From contig NZ_FYDJ01000001.1 in NCBI RefSeq assembly GCF_900187425.1, forward strand, positions 372,001-436,000: a DNA stretch of 64,000 nt, given 5' to 3'. Source of the DNA: Pseudomonas sp. Irchel s3h14. GTDB lineage: Bacteria > Pseudomonadota > Gammaproteobacteria > Pseudomonadales > Pseudomonadaceae. Shown one piece after another: positions 46,982-55,895 of the stretch. The notes beneath the pieces are model-generated. The model was given only the letters and a program-made list of their open reading frames with translations. It searched no databases and was not told the origin of the DNA. Positions within the stretch are counted from its first letter, which is position 1. Each line of letters begins with the position of its first letter. Position numbers and translations under genes: made by a program.

Positions 46982-47299
46982 TTAATTCGAAGCAACGGCA
47001 TTCTTCGCCAGGATCGCGTTCGCCAGTTCCATGTCCGTGGCCTGCAGGCCAGGGTTGTCGGCGCGGACTTTCTGCATCGCGGCCTCCAGGTATGGGCCGC
47101 GAATGCCGCCGTCACTGGCGACAAAGCTGCCGGCATCGTCCTGGGCGGCAACGATCAGCTTGTTATCCTTGAAGGTCAGGTAGGTCGAACCGGTGGTCGC
47201 ACCGGATGAGATGACGTTACGCCAAAAGCTATCGGCCATCACCGAACCGACAGGAAGGGACAACAAGGCGATGGTAGCGACAGCAAGTTTGAAACGCAT
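46982..47299 (-). CDS. DUF2388 domain protein
   Basis: A 105-residue exported protein with signal peptide MRFKLAVATIALLSLPVGSVMA. The DUF2388 core is SFWRNVISSGATTGSTYLTF ... LIVAAQDDAGSFVASDGGIRGPYLEAAM. This family is nearly restricted to Pseudomonas, where several paralogues per genome are usual; its function is unknown. The start is set by the signal peptide. Confidence 0.9.
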   Translation of the reverse strand: MRFKLAVATIALLSLPVGSVMADSFWRNVISSGATTGSTYLTFKDNKLIVAAQDDAGSFVASDGGIRGPYLEAAMQKVRADNPGLQATDMELANAILAKNAVASN

Positions 47300-47372
47300 A
47301 TAGGGTGACTCCACTGGGTTAACTGCGGCGTTTGATTGCCAATCCCCCAATCGAGTTCCATGACGGCCGCGC

Positions 47373-49157
47373 CTACTTTTGTTCGCTCTGCGGCGTTACT
47401 CGCAGCACCTCCTCAATCGTCGTCAAACCCGCTGCGACTTTTTGCGCCCCTGACAGCCGCAAACTGCGCATGCCTTCCTTGAACGCCTGACGCCGCACCG
47501 CCAGCAAATCGGTGTCGGGGTTGATCAGCGCTTTGACGCCGTCCGTCAGCTGCATGATTTCGTAGACCCCGGCGCGGCCGCGGTAACCGGTATCGCGACA
47601 TTCAAGGCAGCCGATGGCGCGATGTGCGTTGTTTGGCAACGGTGCCTGCCAGGGCCGGGTCAAGGTTTGCCAGTCTTCTTCACCCAGCGTCAGCGGCGCC
47701 TTGCAATGCGGGCACAAGGTGCGGACCAGGCGCTGGGCCATGACGCCGAGCACCGTGGCTTTGATCAGGTAATGCGGCACGCCCAGCTCCAGCAAGCGGC
47801 TGATCGCGCTCGGCGCATCGTTGGTGTGCAGCGTCGACAGCACCAAGTGGCCAGTGAGCGCAGCCTGGATTGCCATTTCAGCGGTTTCCAGATCACGGAT
47901 CTCACCGATCATGATGATGTCCGGATCCTGTCGCATCAACGCACGCACACCAGCGGCAAAGGTCAGATCGATGTTGTGTTGGACCTGCATCTGGTTGAAC
48001 GCCGGCTCGACCATTTCGATCGGGTCTTCGATGGTGCAGAGGTTGACCTCCGGCGTCGCCAGTTTTTTCAGGGTGGTGTACAGCGTGGTGGTCTTGCCGG
48101 AACCGGTCGGGCCGGTGACCAGAATGATGCCGTTGGGCTGGCTCGTCATGTCTTGCCAGCGGCGCAGGTCGTCGGCGGAGAAGCCCAGCTGATCGAAATC
48201 CTTGAGCAGTACTTCTGGATCGAAGATCCGCATGACCATTTTTTCGCCGAATGCGGTAGGCAATGTCGATAGCCGCAACTCGACTTCGCCACCGTCCGGG
48301 GTTTTGGTCTTGACCCGGCCGTCCTGGGGTTTGCGTTTTTCCGCGACGTTCATCCGCCCGAGGCTTTTCAGGCGGCTGACGATCGCCATGGTCACTTGCG
48401 GCGGGAATTGATAGACGTTGTGCAGCACGCCGTCGATGCGAAAGCGCACCGTGCCTTGTTCGCGCCGGGGTTCGATGTGGATATCGCTGGCGCGTTGCTG
48501 GAACGCGTACTGGAACAACCAGTCGACGATGTTGACGATGTGCGCGTCGTTGGCGTCCGGTTCCTGGTCGCTGGCGCCGAGGTTAAGCAACTGCTCGAAG
48601 TTGCCCAGGGTGTTCATCTGCTGATCGGCGTTGGTCGCGCCGCTGACCGATTTGGCCAGGCGGAAGAACTCCACACTGAAGCGCTGGATGTCGACCGGGT
48701 TGGCCACCACACGCTTGATCGGCAGTTTCAGCACATGGGTCAGGTCGGCTTCCCAGCCGGTGACGTAGGGCTGGGCGCTGGCCACGGTGACTGCGTCGCG
48801 GTCGATGGACACCGCAAGAATCTTGTGACGCTGGGCGAAGGCGTAGGACATCAGCGGCGTAATCGCCGCCACGTTGATTTTCAGCGGATCGATACGCAAG
48901 TAAGGCTGGCCGGCCTGCTGCGACAGCCAAAGCGTCAGGCTTTCCAGGTCGAGGTGTTTACCGGGACGGCTGAGGTCGTCCAGAAGTTGGCTGGCGATGA
49001 ATTCCAGCGGGTGCATCTGGCCATTGGTAGCGTGACGGCGTCGAGCATTGAGCGCGTGTTCGGCCGAGTCCTGACTGATAAAACCTTGAGCGACCAGTTC
49101 ACGCAGCAAATCATTGAGATCCAGCCAGCGGTCCTGAATGGCAAGTTGAACGGACAT
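47373..49157 (-). CDS. GspE/PilB family secretion ATPase
   Basis: A 594-residue type II/IV secretion superfamily ATPase. An N-terminal T2SSE_N domain (about residues 1-150) is followed by Walker A GPTGSGKTTTLY, the Asp-rich IEDPIEMVEPAFNQMQVQ and Walker B MIGEIRDLETAEMAI. Four zinc-site cysteines lie in LCPHCKAPL and GCLECRDTG. No pilus or T2SS structural genes lie nearby, so it is an orphan motor. Which assembly it drives is not visible. Confidence 0.9.
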   Translation of the reverse strand: MSVQLAIQDRWLDLNDLLRELVAQGFISQDSAEHALNARRRHATNGQMHPLEFIASQLLDDLSRPGKHLDLESLTLWLSQQAGQPYLRIDPLKINVAAITPLMSYAFAQRHKILAVSIDRDAVTVASAQPYVTGWEADLTHVLKLPIKRVVANPVDIQRFSVEFFRLAKSVSGATNADQQMNTLGNFEQLLNLGASDQEPDANDAHIVNIVDWLFQYAFQQRASDIHIEPRREQGTVRFRIDGVLHNVYQFPPQVTMAIVSRLKSLGRMNVAEKRKPQDGRVKTKTPDGGEVELRLSTLPTAFGEKMVMRIFDPEVLLKDFDQLGFSADDLRRWQDMTSQPNGIILVTGPTGSGKTTTLYTTLKKLATPEVNLCTIEDPIEMVEPAFNQMQVQHNIDLTFAAGVRALMRQDPDIIMIGEIRDLETAEMAIQAALTGHLVLSTLHTNDAPSAISRLLELGVPHYLIKATVLGVMAQRLVRTLCPHCKAPLTLGEEDWQTLTRPWQAPLPNNAHRAIGCLECRDTGYRGRAGVYEIMQLTDGVKALINPDTDLLAVRRQAFKEGMRSLRLSGAQKVAAGLTTIEEVLRVTPQSEQK

Positions 49158-49247
49158 GCGGGCTCCTCATGAACAACAGTTCGCAAAGGATAGTCGCGGA
49201 GCCGCAGACCGTTGGGCCACTACCCGACGAAGCCGTGTCGAGTTTTT

Positions 49248-49586
49248 TCAGCCCGCCGCCTGAGCCGGTTCATCCCACGCGCAATCAGCTGCTCGCAGCT
49301 CAACCGAACAGACGCTGATCAGGTTACGTAATTTTTCCGCGATCACTTGGGCGCGGTGCCAGCTCAGGCCGTCCATCACGATGTCGATCGACAGCAGATC
49401 GTCCATCCGCTGCACGTTGACCTGTTGCGGCGTCAGAAACTGCAAGGCGAACAGGTTGAGCGCCCGGCACAGCAGATCCGGTTCGGCCTCGGCCAGCATT
49501 TGATAGTGAACGCGGCAGTGGGCGTTGCTGACGTTCCAGACATCGGCACGGGTGTGCGGGGTGTTGACGGCTTCTAGATGCGGCAT
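49248..49586 (-). CDS. hypothetical protein with ACT-like core
   Basis: A 112-residue soluble protein that I do not recognise. Its centre (VNVQRMDDLLSIDIVMDGLSWHRAQVIAEKLRNLISVCSVEL) alternates beta and alpha elements in a way reminiscent of an ACT domain, but this is a weak impression. It is divergent from an Lrp-type regulator across 126 bases, so it could be a target of that regulator. Confidence 0.6.
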   Translation of the reverse strand: MPHLEAVNTPHTRADVWNVSNAHCRVHYQMLAEAEPDLLCRALNLFALQFLTPQQVNVQRMDDLLSIDIVMDGLSWHRAQVIAEKLRNLISVCSVELRAADCAWDEPAQAAG

Positions 49587-49712
49587 GGTCGGTCTCCAAA
49601 ATCACTGGAGGAATTTTTACATTCGGTGCCGGGCATTTCTTATCTATGATTGGGCTTATTGGCGATTGTTTGAATTGCTTGATTCGGTAAGTTATCAATC
49701 TAAGGTTTTTTT

Positions 49713-50177
49713 ATGCATAGCGAGCTGGATGGCTACGACCGCAAGATTCTCGCGTTGCTGCAAGAGGACGCTTCACTTTCCAGTGCGCAGATTGCGGAGC
49801 AGGTGGGGTTGTCGCAGTCGCCATGCTGGCGGCGGATTCAGCGGATGAAGGAGGAGGGGATCATTCGCGGGCAGGTGACACTGCTTGATCGGAAGAAAAT
49901 CGGTCTTAACACGCAGATCTTCGCCGAAATCAAACTCAACGCTCACGGGCGTTCGAACTTCACCGAATTCACCGAGGCGATTCGCGGCTTTCCCGAAGTG
50001 CTGGAATGTTATGTGCTGATGGGGTCGGTGGATTTCTTGCTGCGGATTGTGACGGCGGACATTGAGGCGTATGAGCGGTTTTTCTTCGAGAAGCTGTCTA
50101 TGGTGCCGGGGATTCAGGAGGTGAACTCGATCGTGGCGTTGTCGGAAATCAAGTCCACGACGAGTTTGCCGGTGTAG
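49713..50177 (+). CDS. Lrp/AsnC family transcriptional regulator
   Basis: A 154-residue regulator. The N-terminal helix-turn-helix (LDGYDRKILALLQEDASLSSAQIAEQVGLSQSPCWRRIQRMKEEGII) is followed by the AsnC ligand domain (GFPEVLECYVLMGSVDFLLRIV). It probably senses an amino acid. It is divergent from the small gene at 49248. The 3' side runs into a family C repeat. Confidence 0.92.
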   Translation: MHSELDGYDRKILALLQEDASLSSAQIAEQVGLSQSPCWRRIQRMKEEGIIRGQVTLLDRKKIGLNTQIFAEIKLNAHGRSNFTEFTEAIRGFPEVLECYVLMGSVDFLLRIVTADIEAYERFFFEKLSMVPGIQEVNSIVALSEIKSTTSLPV

Positions 50178-50191
50178 CGCTGACCCTACAC

Positions 50192-50297
50192 TGATCGTTC
50201 CCACGCTCCCGCGTGGGAATGCAGCCGGTGACGCTCCGCGTCACCTGGACGCGGAGCGTCCCTTAAGGCATTCCCACGCAGAGCGTGGGAACGATCA
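50192..50297. repeat. family C palindromic repeat
   Basis: It begins TGATCGTTCCCACGCTCCCG and ends with the complementary GCAGAGCGTGGGAACGATCA. Inner arms are GACGCTCCGCGTC and GACGCGGAGCGTC. It lies between the convergent lrp-type and CYTH-CHAD genes. Confidence 0.92.
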
Positions 50298-50308
50298 TCA
50301 TCGCGAGA

Positions 50309-51676
50309 TTACATACGCAGCAGCATCTTCCACGCACGATTCTGATACACCGCAATCGCCTGCTGCTTGCGCGCATCCAGCGATTCATCGGTGATCGGCT
50401 CGTTCGCCAATTGAGCAAGCTGTTTCAGCTCACCGTACAGGCGATCCATTTCCGGAATATCCAGCACGCTGCGGGCATGGTGCAGCCAGGCCTGGATGCG
50501 CTCGATGCGCGGAAGTTGCTCGGCCAGGTCTTCTGGCTGTTGCTGATAACGCTGCAGTTGCAGGGAAGTCGCTTCTTCACCCAGCAAACGCGGCAGCCAG
50601 CTGCCCAATTGCGCAGCGCCCTGGCGATTGCCACGGACGTTGCGATCGGCAGCCCAGGTGCGGGCCAGCAACCAGCGCGAAGTGTTCAGCGAGAACAGGC
50701 CCCAGCGCGGATCTTCGAGCTCTTCGAGGAACTGCTCCGGCGCGGCTTTGCGCACGTCTTCGTCGTCGACACCGGCTTGCACCAGCGGACGCCAGTCTTC
50801 GAGCAAGGCATCCAGCGCGATGCGCAGATCGTGCGTTGACTGACGTGGCGCGGCTTGGCCCAGGCTGCTCAGCAGCGCGCGCAACTCAGCCAGGTTTTCG
50901 ACCCAGTCCTGCAACAGGCGCCAGTGGCCGTTGAAACGATACTGCTCGGCCAGCCGCTGGCTGCTGCTCAGCAAGTGCCAGCTCAGCGCGGCAAAAGCGT
51001 CGTCCAGCTGGGTTTCAGCGGTGATCTGTGGTGCTGGCAGGCTCAACGAGTAGCTGTTGGCGTCGTACAAGCGATAACCGCGCTCGGCCTTGCTGATGTC
51101 ACACGGCATCAGGGCGAGGGTCGCGGCCAGTTCGGCGGCCAGTTCCAGCAGAGCGGCCGGCTCGCCTTCGCGCAGTTCAAGCTCCAGCTCGCAGATTTCT
51201 TCTTTCTGCTTGCCGACCACCACGTGGCCGAGGTCCAGCGCAGCTTCGATAACCACTTTGGTCTTGCCACGGCCCCAGGCGATTTCAGCGCGTTCGCGGA
51301 CGAAATCAGTGGTGAAGATCGCTTTCAGGGTTTTCTTGTCCAGCTCGGCGAGTTCTTCGGGCCAGCATTCGCCGTCGAGTTTCTTCACGTCGAGCTTGGC
51401 TTTGGGCAGGTTCCAGTCGTATTCGTTACGCACGGACAGACCGGCAACGCTCTGGCCGCGGGTCTTGAGGGTCTGAATCACTTCTTCGCCATCGCGGCGC
51501 AGGCGCAGGGCAACCTTGGCGCGGGCCAGGTCGCGCTCAGGCGTGTCGAAGTACTGGTTCATCAACTCACGGCGTTCCCAGCCACTTTTGTTGCGTTTTT
51601 TCAGGAGCGGGTGCTCGCGCAGGGCAGCGAGAGTTTCTCGGCTGACGCGGAGTTTGATTTCGGTTTCTTTCTGCAT
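50309..51676 (-). CDS. CYTH-CHAD protein, inorganic triphosphatase-like
   Basis: A 455-residue two-domain protein. The N-terminal CYTH domain has the diagnostic ExExK in MQKETEIKLRV plus many basic and acidic tunnel residues, and is related to the triphosphatase YgiF. The C-terminal CHAD domain (from about residue 215) has HDLRIALDALLEDWRPL, a polyphosphate-binding helical fold. A link to polyphosphate metabolism is inferred from the domains. Monocistronic. Confidence 0.9.
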   Translation of the reverse strand: MQKETEIKLRVSRETLAALREHPLLKKRNKSGWERRELMNQYFDTPERDLARAKVALRLRRDGEEVIQTLKTRGQSVAGLSVRNEYDWNLPKAKLDVKKLDGECWPEELAELDKKTLKAIFTTDFVRERAEIAWGRGKTKVVIEAALDLGHVVVGKQKEEICELELELREGEPAALLELAAELAATLALMPCDISKAERGYRLYDANSYSLSLPAPQITAETQLDDAFAALSWHLLSSSQRLAEQYRFNGHWRLLQDWVENLAELRALLSSLGQAAPRQSTHDLRIALDALLEDWRPLVQAGVDDEDVRKAAPEQFLEELEDPRWGLFSLNTSRWLLARTWAADRNVRGNRQGAAQLGSWLPRLLGEEATSLQLQRYQQQPEDLAEQLPRIERIQAWLHHARSVLDIPEMDRLYGELKQLAQLANEPITDESLDARKQQAIAVYQNRAWKMLLRM

Positions 51677-51833
51677 GGCCGGAAAATCCAGGATCGGGAG
51701 CGCAGCCGGGGGAATGTGTGGCTGCCAAGGTCGTGCAGTGTACAGGACTCGTTCGTCCTACGTGCCGTGGCGGTTTATTCCTGTCGCCGGATGGTTCTAT
51801 GATGGAGTTCAAATCGGGAGTTGGGAGTCAGCG

Positions 51834-52991
51834 ATGCTTTTGCCGTCCATGAAAGATCAGTTCGCTGCGCTGATCGCTGCGCCGTCCGTCAGCTGTACGC
51901 AGGCCAGCCTCGATCAAAGCAACCGTCCGGTGATTGATTTGCTGGCGACGTGGCTCGGCGATCTGGGTTTTACCTGCGACATCCAGCAGGTCAGCCCCGG
52001 CAAATTCAACCTGCTGGCCAGTTTCGGTTCCGGCCCCGGTGGCCTGGTGCTGGCCGGTCACAGTGACACCGTGCCGTTCGATGGCGCGCTGTGGCAGACC
52101 GATCCGCTGAAGCTGACCGAAGTCGATGGCCGCTGGGTGGGTCTGGGCAGTTGCGACATGAAGGGCTTTTTCGCCCTGGCCATCGAAGCCGTCATACCCT
52201 TGCTCGATCAGCCGTTCAAGCAACCGCTGCTGATCCTCGCCACCTGCGATGAAGAAAGTTCGATGTCCGGCGCTCGCGCTCTGGCCGAAGCCGGGCGGCC
52301 GTTGGGTCGTGCGGCGGTGATCGGCGAGCCGACCGGGCTGAAGCCGATCCGCATGCACAAAGGCATCATGATGGAGCGCATCGACATCCTCGGCCAGAGC
52401 GGCCACTCCTCGGATCCGCGCCTTGGCCACAGCGCCCTCGAAGCCATGCACGACGCCATCGGTGAGCTGCGCGGTTTGCGGTTGGCGTGGCAGCGTGAGT
52501 TCCGTAATCCACAGTTCAGCGTGCCGACGCCGACCCTGAATTTCGGCTGCATCCATGGCGGCGATAATCCCAACCGTATTTGCGGCCAGTGTTCGCTGGA
52601 GTTTGATCTGCGCCCATTGCCAGGTATGGACCCCAATGCCCTGCGCGCGGAGATTCTGCAGAAGCTCAAGCCCATTGCCGAGTGGCATCAGGTGAAGATC
52701 GATTACGCGCCGCTGTTCCCCGAAGTGCCGCCGTTCGAGCAGGCCGAGGACGCAGAATTGGTCCGGGTCGCGGAAAAGCTCACCGGCCATCGTGCCGAAG
52801 CAGTGGCGTTCGGCACCGAAGCGCCTTATCTTCAGCGTCTTGGCTGCGAAACACTGGTGCTCGGCCCTGGCGACATCGCCTGTGCGCACCAACCGGGGGA
52901 ATACCTCGAAATGTCACGTTTGCAGCCTACGGTGCATCTATTACGTCAACTGATTGAACATTACTGCCTGACACCGGCGCCTCTCGTATAA
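51834..52991 (+). CDS. argE: acetylornithine deacetylase
   Basis: A 385-residue M20-type zinc hydrolase releasing ornithine from N-acetylornithine. The metal site is AGHSDTVPF with LGSCDMKGFFAL, and the catalytic glutamate is in ATCDEESSMSGARAL; the dimer domain begins near HKGIMMERIDI. The ATG at 51834 has GGGAG upstream; the frame is open far upstream but reads through the divergent CYTH region. It is followed by argA after 136 bases, forming an arginine-biosynthesis pair. Confidence 0.92.
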   Translation: MLLPSMKDQFAALIAAPSVSCTQASLDQSNRPVIDLLATWLGDLGFTCDIQQVSPGKFNLLASFGSGPGGLVLAGHSDTVPFDGALWQTDPLKLTEVDGRWVGLGSCDMKGFFALAIEAVIPLLDQPFKQPLLILATCDEESSMSGARALAEAGRPLGRAAVIGEPTGLKPIRMHKGIMMERIDILGQSGHSSDPRLGHSALEAMHDAIGELRGLRLAWQREFRNPQFSVPTPTLNFGCIHGGDNPNRICGQCSLEFDLRPLPGMDPNALRAEILQKLKPIAEWHQVKIDYAPLFPEVPPFEQAEDAELVRVAEKLTGHRAEAVAFGTEAPYLQRLGCETLVLGPGDIACAHQPGEYLEMSRLQPTVHLLRQLIEHYCLTPAPLV

Positions 52992-53127
52992 ATCGCCCGT
53001 GTCCAAACCCGTATCCATGAGGAGAGCGCGCGTGTCGCCAAGCCTGTTCCGACGATAACCATCAGCCCGCTGTGCGTTTTTCTGTTTCGCCCATTTTTTG
53101 GCTGCTATTTATTACAGGCCCAGGTTC

Positions 53128-54426
53128 ATGCCCGAATACGTTAATTGGCTTCGTCACGCTTCGCCTTACATCAACGCCCACCGCGATTGCACCTTCGTCG
53201 TCATGTTGCCCGGCGACGGCGTGGAGCACCCGAACTTCGGCAATATCGTCCACGACCTGGTGCTGTTGCACAGCCTGGGCGTTCGACTGGTGCTGGTTCA
53301 CGGTTCCCGTCCGCAAATTGAAACCCGCCTGGCTGCGCGCGGCCTGACCCCGCATTACCACCACGGCATGCGCATCACCGATGCCGCAACGCTGGAGTGT
53401 GTGATCGATGCGGTGGGCCAGCTGCGTATCGCCATCGAAGCGCGGCTGTCCATGGACATGGCTTCATCGCCAATGCAGGGCTCGCGCCTGCGGGTGGCCA
53501 GCGGCAATCTGGTCACGGCGCGGCCGATCGGTGTGCTCGAAGGCGTCGACTATCACCACACCGGCGAAGTGCGTCGGGTTGACCGCAAGGGCATCAATCG
53601 CCTGCTGGATGAGCGCTCCATCGTGCTGCTGTCGCCGCTGGGTTACTCGCCGACCGGTGAGATTTTCAACCTCGCCTGCGAAGACGTCGCCACCCGCGCC
53701 GCCATTGATCTGGGGGCGGACAAGCTGCTGTTGTTCGGCGCCGACCTGGGTTTGATCGATGAAAACGGTCGCCTGGTTCGTGAGTTGCGTCCGCAACAAG
53801 TGCCGGCGCATCTGCAGCGTCTGGGCAGCAACTATCAGGCTGAGCTGTTGGATGCGGCCGCTGAGGCCTGCCGCGGCGGTGTGGCTCGCAGTCATATCGT
53901 CAGCTACGCCGAAGACGGCGCGCTGCTGACCGAACTGTTCACCCGTGACGGTGGCGGTACGTTGGTGGCCCAGGAGCAATTCGAGGTTGTGCGCGAAGCG
54001 GCGATCGAAGACGTCGGTGGTTTACTGGATTTGATCAGCCCGCTGGAAGAGCAGGGCATTCTGGTGCGGCGTTCCCGTGAGGTGCTGGAGCGTGAGATCG
54101 AGCAGTTCAGTGTGGTCGAGCGCGAAGGCATGATCATCGCGTGTGCGGCGCTGTATCAGATCGCTGATTCGGATGCGGGGGAGTTGGCGTGTCTGGCGGT
54201 GAACCCGGAGTATCGCCATGGCGGTCGTGGTGATGAGTTGCTGGAGCGCATCGAAACCCGCGCCCGGGCGCAGGGGCTGAAAACCTTGTTCGTACTGACG
54301 ACCCGGACCGCTCACTGGTTTCGCGAGCGTGGGTTTGTGCCGAGCAGTGTTGAACGCCTGCCATCAGCGCGGGCGTCGCTGTACAACTATCAGCGTAATT
54401 CGAAGATCTTCGAAAAAACCCTCTGA
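53128..54426 (+). CDS. argA: amino-acid N-acetyltransferase (N-acetylglutamate synthase)
   Basis: A 432-residue enzyme catalysing the first step of arginine synthesis. The N-terminal amino acid kinase-like domain (GDGVEHPNFGNIVHDLVLLHSLGVRLVLVHGSRPQIE) is followed by a GNAT domain with LACLAVNPEYRHGGRGDELLERIE. The ATG at 53128 (MPEYVNWLRHASPYI) gives the family length. It is followed directly by a family C repeat. Confidence 0.95.
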   Translation: MPEYVNWLRHASPYINAHRDCTFVVMLPGDGVEHPNFGNIVHDLVLLHSLGVRLVLVHGSRPQIETRLAARGLTPHYHHGMRITDAATLECVIDAVGQLRIAIEARLSMDMASSPMQGSRLRVASGNLVTARPIGVLEGVDYHHTGEVRRVDRKGINRLLDERSIVLLSPLGYSPTGEIFNLACEDVATRAAIDLGADKLLLFGADLGLIDENGRLVRELRPQQVPAHLQRLGSNYQAELLDAAAEACRGGVARSHIVSYAEDGALLTELFTRDGGGTLVAQEQFEVVREAAIEDVGGLLDLISPLEEQGILVRRSREVLEREIEQFSVVEREGMIIACAALYQIADSDAGELACLAVNPEYRHGGRGDELLERIETRARAQGLKTLFVLTTRTAHWFRERGFVPSSVERLPSARASLYNYQRNSKIFEKTL

Positions 54427-54428
54427 AC

Positions 54429-54555
54429 TGATCGTTCCCACGCTCTGCGTGGGAATGCAGCCCGGGACGCTCCGCGTCCCATCTAAAGCCGAACGCGGAG
54501 CGTCCGTTGAGGCATTCCCACCAGACGGTTCGACGCCTCGACGTGGGAACGATCA
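54429..54555. repeat. family C palindromic repeat, variant right arm
   Basis: A standard left arm TGATCGTTCCCACGCTCTGC and the inner pair GGGACGCTCCGCGTCCC/GAACGCGGAGCGTCC are present. The right arm contains GACGGTTCGACGCCTCGACG, the same variant as at 39590. It ends at the base before the stop codon of the tauA-like gene. Confidence 0.9.
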
Positions 54556-55545
54556 TCAATCCTGCACAAACTTCGCGCTGACATACGGCGAATAATCCGG
54601 CAGCACCGTCTCGATCTTCCCTTGTTCCTTCAAGAACTTCGCCGTCTCGCCAATCGCCTTGGCCGTGCCGCCGTCCAGCAGCGCGGTGGTCTGTTGGGCT
54701 TTCGCATCCGGGAACGTGGAACCGGCCAGCAACTCCGGCACATCAACGGCATTGGCACCGGTCAGTTTGGCGATTTTCTGCACAGGTACCGAGTCAGCAG
54801 TCCAGCTGTCTTTATGCGCGGCATAGTCGGCGAACGAGTCCAGCGTGACCTTGGCGAATTTGGCCACAACCTCTGGGTGCTTCTCGGCGTAATCCTTGCG
54901 CGCGACCCAGACTTCAAAGGTCGGTGCACCCCATTGGCCGACCTGTGCCGCGTCGGTCAAGGTCTTGCCGGTCTTGCGAATTTCCCCCAGCGCGGGTGAC
55001 CAGACAAACGCACCATCGATGTCACCCCGCTTCCACGCCGCCGCGATTTCCGCCGGTTGCAAATTCACCACTTTGATTTTCGAGGCGTCCAGGCCCCAGT
55101 GCTTCAGCGCACCCAGCAAACTGTAGTGGGAGGTTGAAACGAAGGGTGTGGCGATGGTCTTGCCGATCAGATCTTCCGGTTTATCAATGCCACTGCCGTT
55201 GCGTACCACGAGTGCTTCAGCGGCGTTGATCTGGGCGGAAACAATGAACGCAACGATCGGCAGATTGCGCGAAGCAGCGGCCGCCAGCGGACTGGAGCCG
55301 AGGTTGCCAATCTGCACATCGCCGGAAGCAATGGCAGTAACCACTTCCGGGCCGCTATTGAAACGACGCCAGTCAATTTTCTGGCCTAGGGTTTTCTCGT
55401 ACAGTCCGTCTGCCTGGGGGACTTTGCTGGGGTCGATACCGGTTTGATAACCGATCGTGAGGTTCGCCGCGTGAGCGCTAAAAGAAATTATTAGCGATAC
55501 ACAAACTGTAACAATTGGGCCGGATAGTGCGCGTTTGGTCGTCAT
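54556..55545 (-). CDS. tauA: taurine ABC transporter substrate-binding protein-like
   Basis: A 329-residue periplasmic protein with a signal peptide ending SAHA. The TauA/SsuA fold shows LTIGYQTGIDPSKVPQADGLYEK, RRFNSGPEVVTAIASGDVQIGNLGSSPLAAA and FVSTSHYSLLGALKHWGL. Sequence favours taurine over other sulfonates, but the ligand is inferred. No tauB, tauC or tauD is adjacent, so it is an orphan component. It sits in a sulfur-acquisition neighbourhood. Confidence 0.82.
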   Translation of the reverse strand: MTTKRALSGPIVTVCVSLIISFSAHAANLTIGYQTGIDPSKVPQADGLYEKTLGQKIDWRRFNSGPEVVTAIASGDVQIGNLGSSPLAAAASRNLPIVAFIVSAQINAAEALVVRNGSGIDKPEDLIGKTIATPFVSTSHYSLLGALKHWGLDASKIKVVNLQPAEIAAAWKRGDIDGAFVWSPALGEIRKTGKTLTDAAQVGQWGAPTFEVWVARKDYAEKHPEVVAKFAKVTLDSFADYAAHKDSWTADSVPVQKIAKLTGANAVDVPELLAGSTFPDAKAQQTTALLDGGTAKAIGETAKFLKEQGKIETVLPDYSPYVSAKFVQD

Positions 55546-55895
55546 GGCGCTGCCTTTCGATAGGGATTGATCGTGAATTGCATCAAAGCTAATCGATCTA
55601 AAAAAATGCTTACAAATACCCTTTAGGAATTAGCTTATGAGCCGGCGCCCGTGTCCCGGCTCAAGGGGTAGTGCGTCGCTAAATTCCTAAACGGTATGAA
55701 AAAGAATTGGTTGATTCTTTTTGGGTTTATGGCCCGGCAAGGAAGGAATTTGTTGGGGGTTAGACCATGGTCGTAGACACACATAGTTACGATTGACTTG
55801 TGATTCACGGTCTGGCGCTAATCGCGGATCTTAGGAGCCCGGGCATACGACCCTGGACCAGGAATACAAGAATTAGAAACGAGAGGAGCGAAACA
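55546..55895. promoter_or_regulatory. tauA/porin intergenic region, first porin leader
   Basis: About 350 bases without a gene. The left part holds the divergent tauA start region. From about 55620 the sequence is a diverged copy of the leader of the second porin (57340-57590). Shared segments include ATTCTTTTTG, a block near CACGGTCTGGC, and AAGAATTAGAAACGA with GGAGCGAAACAA before the start. Confidence 0.7.
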
